From Callipepla californica brunnescens (Eukaryota > Chordata > Aves > Galliformes > Odontophoridae): 64,000 nucleotides of DNA. Shown here one piece after another: positions 23,601 through 37,024 of this stretch (position 1 is the stretch's first letter; each line of letters opens with the position of its first letter). The notes beneath the pieces were generated by a model. The model ran no database searches. It worked only from the letters and a program-made list of their open reading frames with translations, and was not told the origin of the DNA. The position numbers and the translations under genes were made by a program. The stretch lies in NCBI GenBank assembly GCA_023055505.1, contig JALIRH010000001.1, forward strand, positions 120,377,723-120,441,722, in the 5' to 3' direction.

Positions 23601-25759
23601 TTCTTTTTATTACCGTGTTTTGCTGAGTAATTTCCTTTCAGGCTTCATACACTCCGTTGTTAATATTGTTACCGTGGTTGCAGCAACATCTTTTTCTTTC
23701 TTTTTTTTTCCCTTTGAATTAAATAGTGCATTATAAAGTACTTCCAGTAAATGAACGTGTGCTTCAGACCTGCTTCTTCTGCAAAACATGTAGGCATAAA
23801 TGTGATACTCAGTCTCTGGAGAATTTAGAGAAGAGATTTAAAAAAATCCTTTTTCAAAATAGATAAATTTTATTAAAGGAATGCGCTATGAGCTCAATTT
23901 TCTTATGTTTCCTTTATGCTTTTTGAGTTGAGGAAGACAGGAATAAATTAGAATTTCCAGGTCAAGATCAAGCATCTGCTGGCTGTCATCTTTCACTTGC
24001 CTCCTATCAGTTGTAACCTTAATATTAACAAGATGTTCCAACTTGAAATGAAAATTAGCCAGAACCCTTAAGACTGAAGATCCATCATCAGTTGTAGGAG
24101 ATAGAGAAAACTACCAAAATGAGCAGCAGATCCAGAAAAGGATTTTCACTAATCCCTTTCCCTGTTTCAGTTCCTGGAAATTTTTACACTCTTCCTTTAC
24201 TCTTCGATATTACATTGGGAGTGCTCATATATTGCAGCCTGATTGCAATTGAAGCTGCTTTATAGAGATATTCAGAGACTTGATGATCACTTGAGATGTG
24301 AAGGTCAGGGGAAGGAATCTGCCTTTGGGCCCTCCAACCGTAAAGGTACTAATATTCCTTTGAAGAGTATTAGTCCTAAAAAGGAGTCTTTTGCTACATG
24401 ATCATCCAAAATGCAACATTCTCTGGTGAAAAATGTCTCCCTTGAAGGCTGTTACATCCTCCTTTCTTGTGATCCAACTTTCTAACTGCTGACATCCTTG
24501 ATGATGGATTCCTAATGTCTCTCATTTTCTGTCCTCTTTTGTCCTTTTCAGACATTAGACCTTATATGCTTCTTGAAAGTGAAAGGGTGAGGTACATCCT
24601 CACTTCTTCACAAGAGTCTCATAGAGTTTTATTCTGATGGGATGATATACTGATCAGGTTTAGGGCAAAAAAAACACATCATGTCTCTTCATTTTCAACC
24701 AAACCCTGTCCCTTGAGTGTAAAAAAGCCATTTAAATTAGGAAATAAGTGAATGACACTGTCTCTCAGGCAGTATTCAACCCACTCAAGGTTGAAGCTCC
24801 TTTTGGTACCACCAAGCTCACTCTGGGGATCTGAGAGTGTGCCAACTGCATCCAGGTTCCCAAGAAGTTACGTGAGATTAATCTGAGTTTAATAACTAAA
24901 CTGCTGCATTACTGAAAACTATCTTCACTTTGGTCCTCAGTGAAAGGATTCACACTAATTTATGCCATCACAGGCCTGTTTTCCTTTACAGAAAAAGAAG
25001 ACTTTCTGTGTATTTAATTTGTGTTTCCATATCACATGTACCATATGTATTGTATTTTCTGTATATGAACAAATGCTGACATTAAAAATCTCCACAGTAG
25101 TGAACTGAAGTTCAATACAGGTTAGTGTATAGATATCTTGTTATTAGTATTGTGATGATGGTGAAGCCATTAAGCAGGAGAATTAAGACCCAAACCCTAT
25201 AAACTCATTAACAGCCTGAATACTGGGGGAGATGGTGGGTAAAATCAATATTAGGAGGTAAGAATTTATCGTTCTTTTCAATTACACTATTAATTTTTGT
25301 CCTTTACTTCACCATCTTAAACTGCTTTGTCATGGAGACTTATTTTTTATGGAAAATAATTGTATTTAGTAACATTGCTGGTCAGCTGCCAAGTAAATCT
25401 GCACTTTTCTGAGTGCCACTAATAATTCCTTTTGGTGTGAAATACTCTAGGGGGGATACAGCTCGTGTTAGCAGAAAAGACCTATTGCTCTGTAAATAAA
25501 AATACTTGGGTTTGAGGTGGGGTTTGTGTGCCAGTGCCAATGGGAAGGGCTAATGACATGGAGGGAGATTTATAGTCAGGACACTGAGAGCCATCAGAGC
25601 TGGTGTGAACGTTGGTGCTTGAGGCAGGTTGGACCTCCAGCTCGATGTGTATTTGAACAGGATTTTCTTTGTGGGGCCAGGAAACACTTGTTCCACCCTC
25701 AGCAAATAGTTGGGATGGGTGAAGGAGAAACAAAATGGAAAAAAAATTGAAATGACTGT
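17641..25759. other. Unique intronic DNA
   Basis: No CR1 or other transposon was recognised over these 8 kb. The longest open frame is 180 codons on the minus strand (18948-19490). It has no protein-family resemblance and no splice context I trust. One splice-like open segment at 23036-23280 is reported as a finding. Confidence 0.55.
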
Positions 25760-25813
25760 AGGGAGAAATAAATCAAAACAAGGAAAAGGGAGAAATAAAT
25801 CAAAACAAGGAAA
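25760..25813. repeat. Tandem duplication, 27 bp x 2
   Basis: Two perfect adjacent copies of a 27-bp unit beginning agggagaaataaatcaaaac, at 25760-25786 and 25787-25813. Confidence 0.95.
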
Positions 25814-26903
25814 GAGGGCTCAGAATGGTCTGGCATTTACCAAAGGGTCCTCCAGCCTGTAGAGTTAAGCCTACTGGTGACCATGGACCAGGGAGACAGA
25901 TGTTGTTTTCCCTTGCCTTTTCCCCCTTTTCTGCTCCGTTCCAGGTGCAGAGGTGTTACACCAAGTTGCAATAGGCAGGACAGGTAAATATGCTATCTCC
26001 ACCCTCTGAAGAGATACGACACCTTCCTGCACAGGGGAAAAGGCACACCAGGCTTTCTCCCAGCCTGAAGTTTCCAGATGCTCATGCCTGTTTCTGTGAA
26101 TTCCCATTTTATTTTTTTTCCACCTACTTCTAGGTGAATGATGCAGTGTTAGCTCAAGCCTAGTCCAGTGTCCTCAAGCACTCCTCAAGGAATCATGTTT
26201 TGTCTTCAGCAGGGATACACCTCCACCCATAAGCAGAACAGTGTGAGAAGAAATGACACATTATTTTGGTTTTACCCAAGCCTGGAGGTGTGCAGCGATG
26301 TCCAAATAAAGGAAAGCACAGCTTCTGCCATGAGAATTTGTTCATTAAAATCTCATTTCTTTATTTCCCAGAGGCTTTTGATTAACTGTTAGGCAAAAAA
26401 TGCCATTTTATTCAATCCAGGGCAGTGATAGAAGACTGCCCTAATTCTGCAAAATTCTCAGTGTTTCTTTGAACTGCCCCTAAAAACTTTAATGCCTTAA
26501 GGCAAATTTTTCTTTTGTTTCATTCTTCCCACCACAGATTGTTTTGAAACACGCATGCAGTGAAAAGGATTTACTAATAATGCCTCTCTGGTGTTCATCT
26601 AGATTAAATATTTTATAAACATAACTTTATTATGGCCCAGTCAAAAGTCTTTGCCACATGTATCTAAATAATACAGTGACATTTGGGCAGCAGACAGTAC
26701 AGGACTTGAAGAAGGGCTGCTTTATGGTGGGCACTGGAGAGCACTTCCAGATTCAGTCCATGGTTCTGCTGCAGACACTGCTCATCCTTGGCTGTATCAC
26801 TTCATTTCTCTTTCTGCAACTTAGTTCCTTGTTTAAAAACTTGCTTTTTTGCTTTTTTTTTTTAAGTGGTGAAGCCATTATTTTTGTGAAGCACTAGAAT
26901 TGA

Positions 26904-27060
26904 ATGTCCAGAGAAACTGTGGGTGCCCCATCCCTGGAGATACTCAAGACGAGGTTAGGTGGGAACCTGGGCAGCCTGACCTTGTGGATGGCAACTGGCT
27001 CATGGCAGGGGGTTGGAACTGGATGAGCTTTAAGGTCCCTTTCAACCCAAGTCATTTTAT
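26904..27060 (+). mobile_element. CR1 LINE 3' fragment
   Basis: Starts at tgtccagagaaactgtgggt. It passes gccccatccctggagatact and the gcagggggttggaactggat segment. It ends with ggtccctttcaacccaagtc and a decayed 'attttattttta' tail. It is plus strand, and its 3' end touches the next CR1. Confidence 0.93.
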
Positions 27061-27065
27061 TTTTA

Positions 27066-27771
27066 TGCCCTGTGGAGAAGGACTTGGGGGTCCTGGTGGA
27101 TGAGAAGCTGGACATAAGTTAGCAATACATGCTTGCAGCCTGGAAGGCCAACTATATCCTGGGCTGCATTAAAAAAGGGGTGGCCAGCAGGGAGAGGGAG
27201 GTGATATTCCACCTCTACTCAGCTCTTGTGAGGCCTCATCTGTAGTACTGAATCCAGGCCTGGGACCCCCTCCCAAGAAAGGCACAGAGCTCTTGGAACA
27301 GGTCCAGAGGAGGGCCATTAAAATGATGAGAGGGCTGAAGCATCTCTCCTATGAAGAAAGGTTGTGAGAACTGAGATTGTTTACCTTGGAGAAGGCTCCC
27401 AGGAGACCTCATTGTGGCCTTCCAGTACTTGAAGGGAGTGTATAAACAGAAGAGGGAACAACTGTTTACATGGGTTGATAGTGACAGGACAAAGGGGAAT
27501 GGTTTTAAACTAAGACAGGAGAGATTCGGTTTAGATGTTTGCAAAAAGTTTTTCACTCAGGGCGGTGGTGATGGACTGGAACAGGTTGCCCAGAGAGGTT
27601 GTGGATGCCCCATTCCTGGAGGCATTAAGGCAAGGCTGGATGAGGCTCTGGGCAGCCTGCTCTAGTGGTTGGCAACCCTGCCCATAGCAGGGGGTTGAAA
27701 CTAGATGATCTTTGAGGTCCTTTTCAACCCAGGCCATTCTATGTTTCTATATTTCTATGATTTGCTAATCA
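27066..27771 (+). mobile_element. CR1 LINE 3' fragment, longest in window (about 700 bp)
   Basis: Plus-strand copy starting at 'tgtggagaaggacttggggg'. It spans the last part of the ORF2 reverse transcriptase region with recognisable but stop-broken coding ('ctgggctgcatt' through 'gatgagagggctgaagcat'), the 3' UTR and the tail cattctatgtttctatattt. It has many stops and frameshifts, so it is a dead copy. Confidence 0.95.
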
Positions 27772-28536
27772 GACTTATGGATATAGGAGCAAACAATGCA
27801 ATGGTACTTCACTTCTATCCAGTAAAATATTAAACGAATCCTCAGTGCTCCAGTATTTAAATACTGGCCTAGGCACCCTCAAGCAGGCAATGGATATCTT
27901 TGAGGAGGAAAAACACTGCTATTTGTTGAACTAATTGAAAATGTGGGGAGATTAATTGTGTGACTGTGAGATGGAGAGCGTCAAACAAGATTTAGCAATT
28001 GTACAAAAACTCACTCCAGGAGATCACCAGAGCTTCCCAGCTCCTCTAATGGTCACCCATGCTCTTGGAACTTGCTGAAAACCAACTCAAAAGGCTCAGA
28101 AACATGCCATCTCCCCTCAAAGCATCCAGCAATCATTTTCTTCTTCCCTTGCAGCTCTCTCTGCAGGCGAGACCTTTCCAAGCCTCCTAGCAGTGAGTGC
28201 AGCCCTCTTACTGCTGCATTTAATGACCTCCAAAGGGCTGCAGGGTTCCCACGACCAACTTCAAATGTGGCAAAGCTGGGGAAGAGTCATTTCCTCAGAG
28301 GGACAGCTTTTCACTGCATTTGGAAGTACGTGCTTTGATCGCTGCCCTGGCTTGGTTGCTTTCTAGTAGGGAGATAAAAAACGTTATTTTCTTATTTGGT
28401 TTAAATACACGTTTACTCTTTTAAAAGAGAAACTGCTAAAAATTAAATTGAGAATTATGACAGTCTCTCTCAGATTAAGGCTTAAATTGAGAATAATTAC
28501 TCAGAGACTTGTAAGTCCTTCTTGTAAGTCAGAGGG

Positions 28537-28736
28537 CTGTGAGGCCCCAGCACAGGCTGCCCATAGAAGCTGTGGGTGCCCCATCTCTAGGGGGGGTTCA
28601 GGGCCGGGTTGGATGGGGCTCTGGGCAGCCTGAGCTGGTAGGTGGCAACCCTGCCCACAAGAGGAGGCTGGAGCTAGATGATCTTTGAGTTCCCTTCCAA
28701 CCTAAGACATTCTACAACTCTGCCTCCATGATTCTG
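28537..28736 (+). mobile_element. CR1 LINE 3' fragment
   Basis: Contains cacaggctgcccatagaagc, the 'gggcagcctgagctggtagg' segment, gatgatctttgagttccctt and the decayed tail 'ttctacaactctgcctccatgattctg'. Plus strand. Confidence 0.92.
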
Positions 28737-31700
28737 AAATCACTTTCAAGCCTCTGTGTCTTAGCTGCCAAAGTTTCAAGGAAAGTCGAAGTGGCAAGCA
28801 CCAGCACCAATCTATGGAGGTGCTAAATCAGCTCCTGACAGCAACTGCTTTTTCAGCAGCCGAAAAGGGAGATTTTCCTCACCTCAGATCACTCAAGTAG
28901 ATCTGCTCAATGAGCATGTATGGAGGTGAGAAATTCAACAGCAGCTCAACAGGATGCACGAATGAAACCAGAGACAAGACATTATATTATAATGCTAACC
29001 GTGTTTGGAAGGACAGCTGGTTTAAGAGCTCCCAGGCTGCCATCTGCCTCATACCCTTGCAGAGATCCGTCATCCCCACAGTCATGTCTCTGCAACAGTT
29101 CACATCGTCTGACTCTGATTTGCACCCCAAAAAGATGTGTTCTCAAGGACACGGTGTCACTGAGGTGTGATTTCTCACCTTCTTGAGCTGCTCTCCCTCG
29201 GGATGCTGCTGTCCCACACATACTTTCACGCAGTAGAAAATCCCACCCAAAAGAAAATAGTCCTGATGTGAGTCAAAAAAATGGTCAGTGGCCTTGGATG
29301 GATGATGAAAGCACCTGGGAAATATTTAAGTCAGCATTGTCAGCCAGGAAAAAGAATTGCTGAGCTCTCCTGGAAACGTCCCTCAGTTCCAACTAGCGCA
29401 CTCTCTTTCCAATTAATTTTCTGTGCAAGACTTATTTTCTTCTTCTATATCCAGTAGGTTCAAGCACTTTTATTAATCACAGTCTGGGAGGAGAGGGTGA
29501 AATTATAACTGAATTCTAGTTGCCATTTAAATGCAGCTTGACATGAATTCCAAATAAATGGGAGGGAAAAAAAAGCAAAAATTCCGGCAATCATCTACTG
29601 AATAAGAAATCTGTTGTTCACCATTTTAACTTCACAAAAACTGTAAAACGTAGAAATCTGAATAAATGCATTCTAAACTATATAATTGCTGAAATAAATA
29701 TGTATAGATATAGGATATTCTTTGATTTAGCATAAAGAAGCAGCAAATTATACCAATCAGTGAGAATCAACCAGTTTTAAAAGAAAACAACTGAAAAGCA
29801 CAAATGCAAAACAAGATTAAAACTGATTATTTAAATCAAGATTCTCTGTTTGCTAGTTTAGACCGTGATTACAATTTAAATCAAGTCACTCTGCCATGAA
29901 TAGTTTAAAGACAATGATTTCTCTCTCTTGTATCATTGGTGGATTTGGGGCATTAGGTTACTTGTAGGACTTGGATATTCCAAGTCACCATCTCCAGCCA
30001 TGTTCTTTGCTTGCTTCTGGTTTTGGTGCTTGAAACAAGAAAATAACGATCCTCATCTGCAAGAATGCAAATCTGGAAACCTACACACAGTCTCCAGGAT
30101 GGTTTTATTTCTTTTGGGAGTCCTCATAGGGTAATTAAATTTATACAACTGCAATCCCAGAGTTAGGCTGTGGTGCTGATTCTCCAGTAACACAGGGGCT
30201 GGAAAAGCAGCCCTAGCCCCATATTAGAGTATTAAGGGAGTGACTCCCTCTCTCCTAGGTACCACCACTTTGGATAATTACATTCCACTTAACAAAACTC
30301 CCTTTGCACCTGCAGTTGGACGAGGTATTTCTCCTCCATTAAATTGCTCTGTTTTGCTGCTCTGCTTTACTGAGCAGCTGTTAATGTTCCACCCCAGAGG
30401 TGTCTGCAGTTCAGTGATGGGTGAAATGATTAAGGCTAGCAAAGCACTTGATCACTGGGAATGAAAGGTGCTACATAAACATACTCCATTAGTTTTATTA
30501 ATGCTCAATAAAGCAAACTTTTCCTGTAGCTGGTTCTACTCCTTGTTGGTGCTTAATACAACTCATTCTCTCTAGGAGAGATGGTAGACAAACACAGCAC
30601 AAGTGCAGGTTGCATTTTTCAGATTTCCTTAAAGGTGCTTGTTTCCCAAATTGATGAGTTGCCTGATCTTAAGCTAGAGGACCATGAAATGAGTGCTTTG
30701 CCCTCTCATATAAGTCTGCAGGAGTGTTAATCTTGGGCCATTTCTCAGGAGAAACAAGGTGATGACCTTGGGAATTGTACCCATGTGTTAGAAGAGTAGG
30801 AAACTTGATGTGGCATCACTCTGTATAGGGAATAGGGAAAGGGCATAGAGGAACATAGAGGAATGCCACATGATGGAGTTATCAAAAAACAGATCCCCTC
30901 ATGCAAACCAAGTTTCAGTCTTTAATCATGTTGTAAGCTTAGTTGATAAATAAAGGACTATTTACATATGTGTAAAACTTAGAGTTATGCATGGCATTGG
31001 CTTTTATCACCTAGATAAAGGATGACATAGACATTGGTGCAAAGAGAATGTAGGTGTTTGTATCTGTAAGGTAAATCCTTAGACCAGACTTGTGATACAC
31101 AGAAGGGAGGAAACCTGCTCTCATTTTTCCTCTCAAGGATCAGTGATCAACCCCACTGGAACATTTTTGGCTGTTGAGTGTCCATGAAACATGGAAAAGA
31201 GGGCTTTTAAGCAGAGTCCTTGCCATTGTTTCTGCACAGGACTCCTTCCTCTGGTACTCTGCCTCTCTGCCTGCTTTCAAATCATGAGAAATTTCCTTTC
31301 TTGGTTATTTAATTTCTGTTGGGGCTGTGAATGGAAAAAGCAAAAAACAGATCAACTTGCAAGATTTCCAAGGCTCCCATTTAGGCTGACTGGGATATTT
31401 TCATAACTCTCATTCATGGGGGTCATATTTTTTTGGCACAAGGATAGCTTCTTTCACGTGAGCTGGCAGTGAACAGGGCAGCTCCCAGATGACTTTTGGA
31501 TTATTGCCCTTCCTGCTCCTGTTAGCCCTCAGAATTCATGTGAACAGAAGCAGAGCCCTGGTGACACATCAGGAGACAGTCCTATCCCTTTATGTAAGCT
31601 GAAGGTACCAAGTCCTTTTTTGATTATAAATGAGCCAAGTTTGAACAACAATAACAAATACAGCAACAAAATTAATGCCTAATGCTGTACAAGTAGAAAG

Positions 31701-34268
31701 CTATTGAGTACAGCAGGGTGACAGCCTGAAGGTGCTGGCTCTATAAAGAGCCGTAGGCTCAATGTGAGTAAGCCTCTCAGCAGCATCTCCATGTGATGCT
31801 CTTGGTGTCTTGCAGCTCATGAGCAGATATCTTGCTGGAAAGCAAACAAAAGGAACAGAGCAGCTGAGTGAAAGCATCTGTGATATAGAACAGTTCGGAC
31901 TAAATTCTGTCTGTAAGCTGCATGACTACACAAAAAATCTCTCCAAAAGCATATATGAGAAGAGATCAGAGCTTTTTTGTATGGATTTACCACCTCTGAA
32001 CTGAAGCTTTGTTTGGAAACATTCAGGAAAAGCCACAGCATGAACTCTGAAACAGATGCTGCCCCCAATCATTTTTATCTCAGCATCATATTACGGTTGG
32101 TCCCACTAAGAGAAAACATTCAGGAGGTGATCCCAAAGACATCCTCAGTGCTAGCATCCTTTCTGGGCCCTGAGCAGCACCTCAAAGATTCATATTGTCA
32201 TAGACTGTGATAAACTGAGTTCTTAGACTTTTAAGTTCTTTTCTTCTGGTTTGTCTCACTGTAAGTAATGTTTTCCAAACCTTCAGTGGTCCCAGAAGCT
32301 ATTCCTTGTTTATCACTGTCCTCCTTGCATTGGATTTGGTTAATTCATTCTTGGATTTGTCTAAAGTTTGTGCAAATTCACTTGCATCTATCAAGGGAAG
32401 AATGTCCAGACCACAGTAGAGATGGTGAGATGTCAATATTCCTTTTTCCCAGCAGACAGAGAGAGCAGAGGAATCACTCAGATGTTTTCCTGGAGAAACT
32501 AGGTAAAAAGCCTCTCCCAGAGCTGCTTCACAGATTGATGACTTATCGATGGTGGCATGTGGGGGTTGAGAGGATAGGAGGGACAGATGGTCCATAAGGT
32601 TCCTTTGAGCTGCAGCCAGATACAAAGAAGAATTTCTGGAAGAGTTTATTTCCTCCTTGGACTTGATCAGGGCATTGAAATTCATCCAACAGACTCTGTA
32701 AAGCCTTTTGGATTCTAAGAAGAAGACATAGATCTACAGCCTCATTATTGCTTGTTCGGCTGTAAAACAAGGGCTACAAGGAAGGAGGGAGACAATAGAG
32801 TTTGCTTCCTTCCTGTGTACACAAGCTCCTCTCCAATCGGAAATTTACTGATGGTTCTGTTCTGAAATAATTATTTCAGCATCGTTTCTTTTGGCACAAG
32901 CATCTGACTGATCATTCTGATACTATACAGGGAGTCAAAATTATTATTTCCAAATAATTTTCCAGGAATAAATATGTTGGTATATTGCCAAGTCCAGATA
33001 AACCTATGAATGGGATTCCAGAGTAGGATGAAAAAAAAAAAACAACCCAAAAACGAAACAAACAGAAAAATTAATAGATCCTTTACTGATATGTTTTTCA
33101 AGTATGCAGACATATCTTGGACTTACAAAGATCCTGTCTGAAAGATAGCAATGGACTCTGATTTCCAATAGTGTGAAGTAAGAGTGATGGAAATTACAGG
33201 GAATTCCAAAGATTGCAAGGGATGGGGACTTAAAAATGTCACTGCCTTTGGAAAGCTGATATAGGAAGGCAATGAGTAAGTGTGCTGAGGTTCTGTGCAG
33301 CCATGAGGCAAGCTGGGAAGCAGTCAGTAAATCTTTTCATCATCACATGCCATAAACCCTCTGAGATTTCACTCGAAACCACTGAGATCCCAAACCACTC
33401 GCACAAAACAGACATAAAAAGAAAAACACGACTTTGTTCCTATCTTACTAAAGGTAGTTCATGGCATCTGGACGTGTGTTACCTTCATGAAAATGGTATC
33501 ACGTATTCTGTCCTCTGCAGCACTGTGTTGTTTGGTATGAACCCTTTCCATTGTGTCAGTCCCCATGTTTTGCACTCATATTTTCTGTAGTGACTGCATG
33601 AGAGGTTTCAGAGGTGGGTGGCTGCAGTGTCTGTTTTGCACAGCTTTGGGAGAAAGAAAATCAAACCTGTTGCATGACTCAAACTCACCCAGCATCTCTT
33701 CAGCACTTCCAGTTTTTACCACTCAGATTTTGCATTCAGTATCTTTGCTCCAACAACTCTATTTCCTCTCTCCCTTTCTTCACCTTTATTTCTTCCTGAT
33801 GAGCAATTCAGACAGCAAACTGTTCCTCCTCTCCGTTCCCATCAGTGACTCCATTCAAAGTCCTGCCCATGTTCTTATTTTCTTGGCAGAGCTATATTCA
33901 GTGAAAGCATTTGTTTCTCTAGCTAGAGAATAAAAATATCTGCAAGCAAACTCATTTCCCTTTCGAACTGCTTCGGACTTCTGCGAAGGGGGAGGAAAGT
34001 GCTTTGTCAAGTGTTAGGGGAACAAGAGATACATCTTCTCCCCCCTGAAGCCCCCCCTTTTATTATTATTGGGAAGACTCTGTTAGTATCCTGGTTCCAT
34101 GGGGACTAGAAACATCTTGAAAAGATCTTTCACACAGGCAGATAGCAAACTCACTTCAGAGCTGCATCAGAAAGGAAAAAATTACTTGCTAGTAATGATA
34201 TTTATCGCAATCCTTCCTCCCTACCCAGTTCTACAAAGGAAGCTATCTCTCATACAAAGGCCAAATCT
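28737..34268. other. Unique intronic DNA
   Basis: AT-rich sequence without recognised transposons, exons or RNA genes. All open frames are short. Small A-rich runs near 33031-33042 are the only simple repeats. Confidence 0.55.
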
Positions 34269-34339
34269 GTTTCTTTTTTTTTTTCTCTCTTTTTTTTTCT
34301 TTTTTTTTTTTTTCTTTTCTTTTTCATTTTTTTTTTTCT
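34269..34339. repeat. T-rich pyrimidine tract
   Basis: About 70 bases of T runs broken only by C and a single A. It is polypyrimidine on the sense strand. Confidence 0.9.
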
Positions 34340-35666
34340 GGCAAACTCCCCGTTGAGCAAATTCCATGCATGTCATCTTGACTGATGGAAGTTTTACCTA
34401 AGAAGTGGATTGAGGGAGACTCCAGTGTGGGTCAGTATGATTTATCTGAGATAGACCTGATCTGATAATACACAAAAAAGAAAAGAGAAAGAAAAAAGAA
34501 AAGAAAAAGCAAAACAAAGGCTCCTGCTCAACAAATTGGCTCAAGTGCTGTTCACACAGCTTGGCAGAATCAGTGAAGCCCCAGCCAGATGTTGAGGGGA
34601 CTTGCACTTCCACCAGACTGAACTCCTCAGTGGAGTCTGCTCAGCTTTTCATCCCACCAGGACAGGAAAACACAGTTACAAGGCACCATCACTGGCTTCT
34701 TTGAAGGAGACTTTGATTTCCTCTGCTCTGTATGACTGTTAAAAACCCCACAGTGCTTTAATTTAAAGGTTGATCCGAGTGTTTTTTTTATCCTCAGGTA
34801 ATTTTTTCCCATCAGTGATATATAGCTGTCGCTGAACCATCCTTAACACTACAGGCACCCACATCCTAGAGTTGTAAATATCTGTTGCTACAAAACATGG
34901 AAGGTAAAGCTCATGAAACTGCAGCAGTGTGGAGATGTGCAAAGTGTGTCTGTATACGTGGATTGCTGCGAGTTCTATTGGGATGCATTTCCTGCTAGTT
35001 ACATTTGTTTTGTGTTGCAGGCTCTGTCTGCTTGGTCATTAGTGAGGCTGGGACTAGAGCCCAGAGGTCTGACACACAGTCCCACGAATCTCCACCAAAA
35101 TGCTGCTGCAATGCTCAGAGAATGGGAAATGATTCAGTGTTACTGACTCCAGCACTATGAAGCACTCAGAGAACGTTGGTGTACACCCTTAACAGCATCA
35201 GTCGTAAGGATCGAATTTGTGAGACTGGAAGAAAAGGCTTTTATCTCTGATTTACTGAAATCAGGGAAAGGCATCTGTATATCAGCTGTCTTTTTTTGTA
35301 GATGAGAAAGGAAAAGGTACTCCAGTGTGGCTGCCAATGAAAACAGAAGCACTGCTTTATTTGATTAAGGTGCAAAGTAAATTACAGTCTTGAAGAAGGT
35401 GTCCACTTAGTAATATTTTTCCTAATGTCTCATTAGATGTTGATTGAAATATCAAGGCCAGTCAGGTTTAAGATGCTGAAGACCTTATCAGCACAGTGAG
35501 AATTAAATGCAGTTTTCCTGGAGACGTTCACAAGAACAACTCAAAAGGTTTAGATGCATACATACAACAAAAAAATAAAAAATCTAACCATCTGCTGAGA
35601 ACAACATTCTGGATAATCAGCGTTTAGTCTTCAATATCCCCTGTCTGGATTTCTTAATAAACATCA

Positions 35667-35778
35667 TGGAATCATAGAAATTGCTTGAGGTGGAAGGGAC
35701 CTTTAAATGTCACCTAGTCCAACTCCGTGCAATGAACAGGGACACCTACTGCTCCATCAAGTGCTCCAGGGTGTGATG
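35667..35778 (-). mobile_element. CR1 LINE 3' fragment (CR1-Y-like)
   Basis: Starts tggaatcatagaaattgctt, then ggtggaagggacctttaaat. It includes aatgaacagggacacctact and gctccatcaagtgctccag, the antisense 3' UTR typical of the CR1-Y group as I know it. Confidence 0.88.
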
Positions 35779-35866
35779 ACTGAATAGATGGAGCAGGCAT
35801 ATAGCAGACAAATCCAAAGAGGACAACTTTCATCGCTATTATTACTATTTTTATTTTTTTAAGAGA

Positions 35867-35899
35867 GCTTCTCTTTTTTTTTTCTTTTTTTTTTTTCCA
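35867..35899. repeat. T-rich tract
   Basis: Runs of T interrupted by single C residues, next to the CR1 fragment above. Confidence 0.85.
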
Positions 35900-36254
35900 A
35901 GAGAAAGATGTTTTTGCTAAAAATACACATAAATATATGACTTTTTAATAAGGGTATGTAGTTCATTACCCTCCGCAAATTAACCATATCTAATCATATA
36001 TTTCCGAAAAAATAAAATAGCACATTGCATCTGTTAGCCCTCATTCAAACACAAACCAAATATGCATGAGTACCATCGTATAAACTGTTCCATCTGCTGC
36101 CGTGAATGTATGGTCACGCTGGTCACCCTCCCTCCCTCCCCCCACACGCACAACAGAAGGGTCTTTTGCTCTTAGCATCTGTCTTCACTGAAGAGCTGGG
36201 TAGCTGCATTTCGACAGGGAGCAGCCCAGCTGGTGTCAGAGCAGCACTGCTGTA

Positions 36255-36355
36255 AAACATCTCTCGAATCCCGGTGTCCGTGCCCCTGTGCTCAATTGTA
36301 TGCGCGACTCTTTCGGATCACCTGGGGCGAATCTCGTGGTTTTTAACGCTGCCGC
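36255..36355. other. Isolated CpG cluster inside the intron
   Basis: About ten CpG dinucleotides in 100 bases (for example tctcgaatcccggtgtccg, then tgcgcgactctttcgg) within strongly CpG-depleted DNA. No repeat or open frame explains it. It could be a regulatory element or a small internal promoter; this is inference. Confidence 0.4.
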
Positions 36356-36413
36356 AAAGCTGAGCTTCATCCTGAGTTCTTAAAGAAATTGTGAAAGGAA
36401 TCGTCCTTGATCC

Positions 36414-36645
36414 AGATGTGGGACAATTGTGGGAAGGTGCTGGAGGAGAGGCATTACCAGAGAGTGGCTGAAGTGTAAAAGCTCTGCCCCAGAATGCAGT
36501 GTGCATGGAATAGGTTGATCAGGGAACACTTGGACATGTCTCTGACACGTAGTCTGATTTTTGTGTGGACATGCATGGAGCCAGGAGTTGGACTTGGTGA
36601 TCATCATTGGTCCCTTCCCATTGGGGTTTTTCTATGACTCTATGA
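36414..36645 (+). mobile_element. CR1-related LINE 3' fragment
   Basis: The 3' half contains 'atggagccaggagttggact', tggtgatcatcattggtccc and the tail tttctatgactctatga, the known end of a CR1 subgroup with ggagccaggagttggactc. The 5' limit is uncertain. Confidence 0.7.
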
Positions 36646-37024
36646 GAGAGGTGGAGTGGACAGTGGTCAATGGTAGCAGTAAGGAAGTTATGCTGCCCTG
36701 AGTTTTGTCCTGTATATGCACCTGAACAGGTCACTTCAAATTTATCGCATTGCTGTCTTTGAGTCAAGCGGTTCTGTGTGTGATGGGGAGCAGATTTACA
36801 AGCAAATCCGAAGCTGTAGCCAGGCTACCTTTGTGGGGAAGGCAAAATACTATTTTTAGAAAACACAGATTTGCCATTCAGCTTGTGACAAGGTCACTGC
36901 TGTTCTCACTTTCTGCTGCTCTTTCCCTATGGTCTGCGCATCCAGCCACTGCCACCTAAATTACTGCAGAATCAGAACAGGCAAGGGCTCTCCAAAAGCA
37001 ATTTCCATTAATGGTTCATTTCCT

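Noticed and set aside
27066..27771. Reverse-transcriptase-like coding segments
   Set aside because: They belong to a truncated CR1 copy with many stops and frameshifts, so they are annotated as a mobile element and not as a gene.
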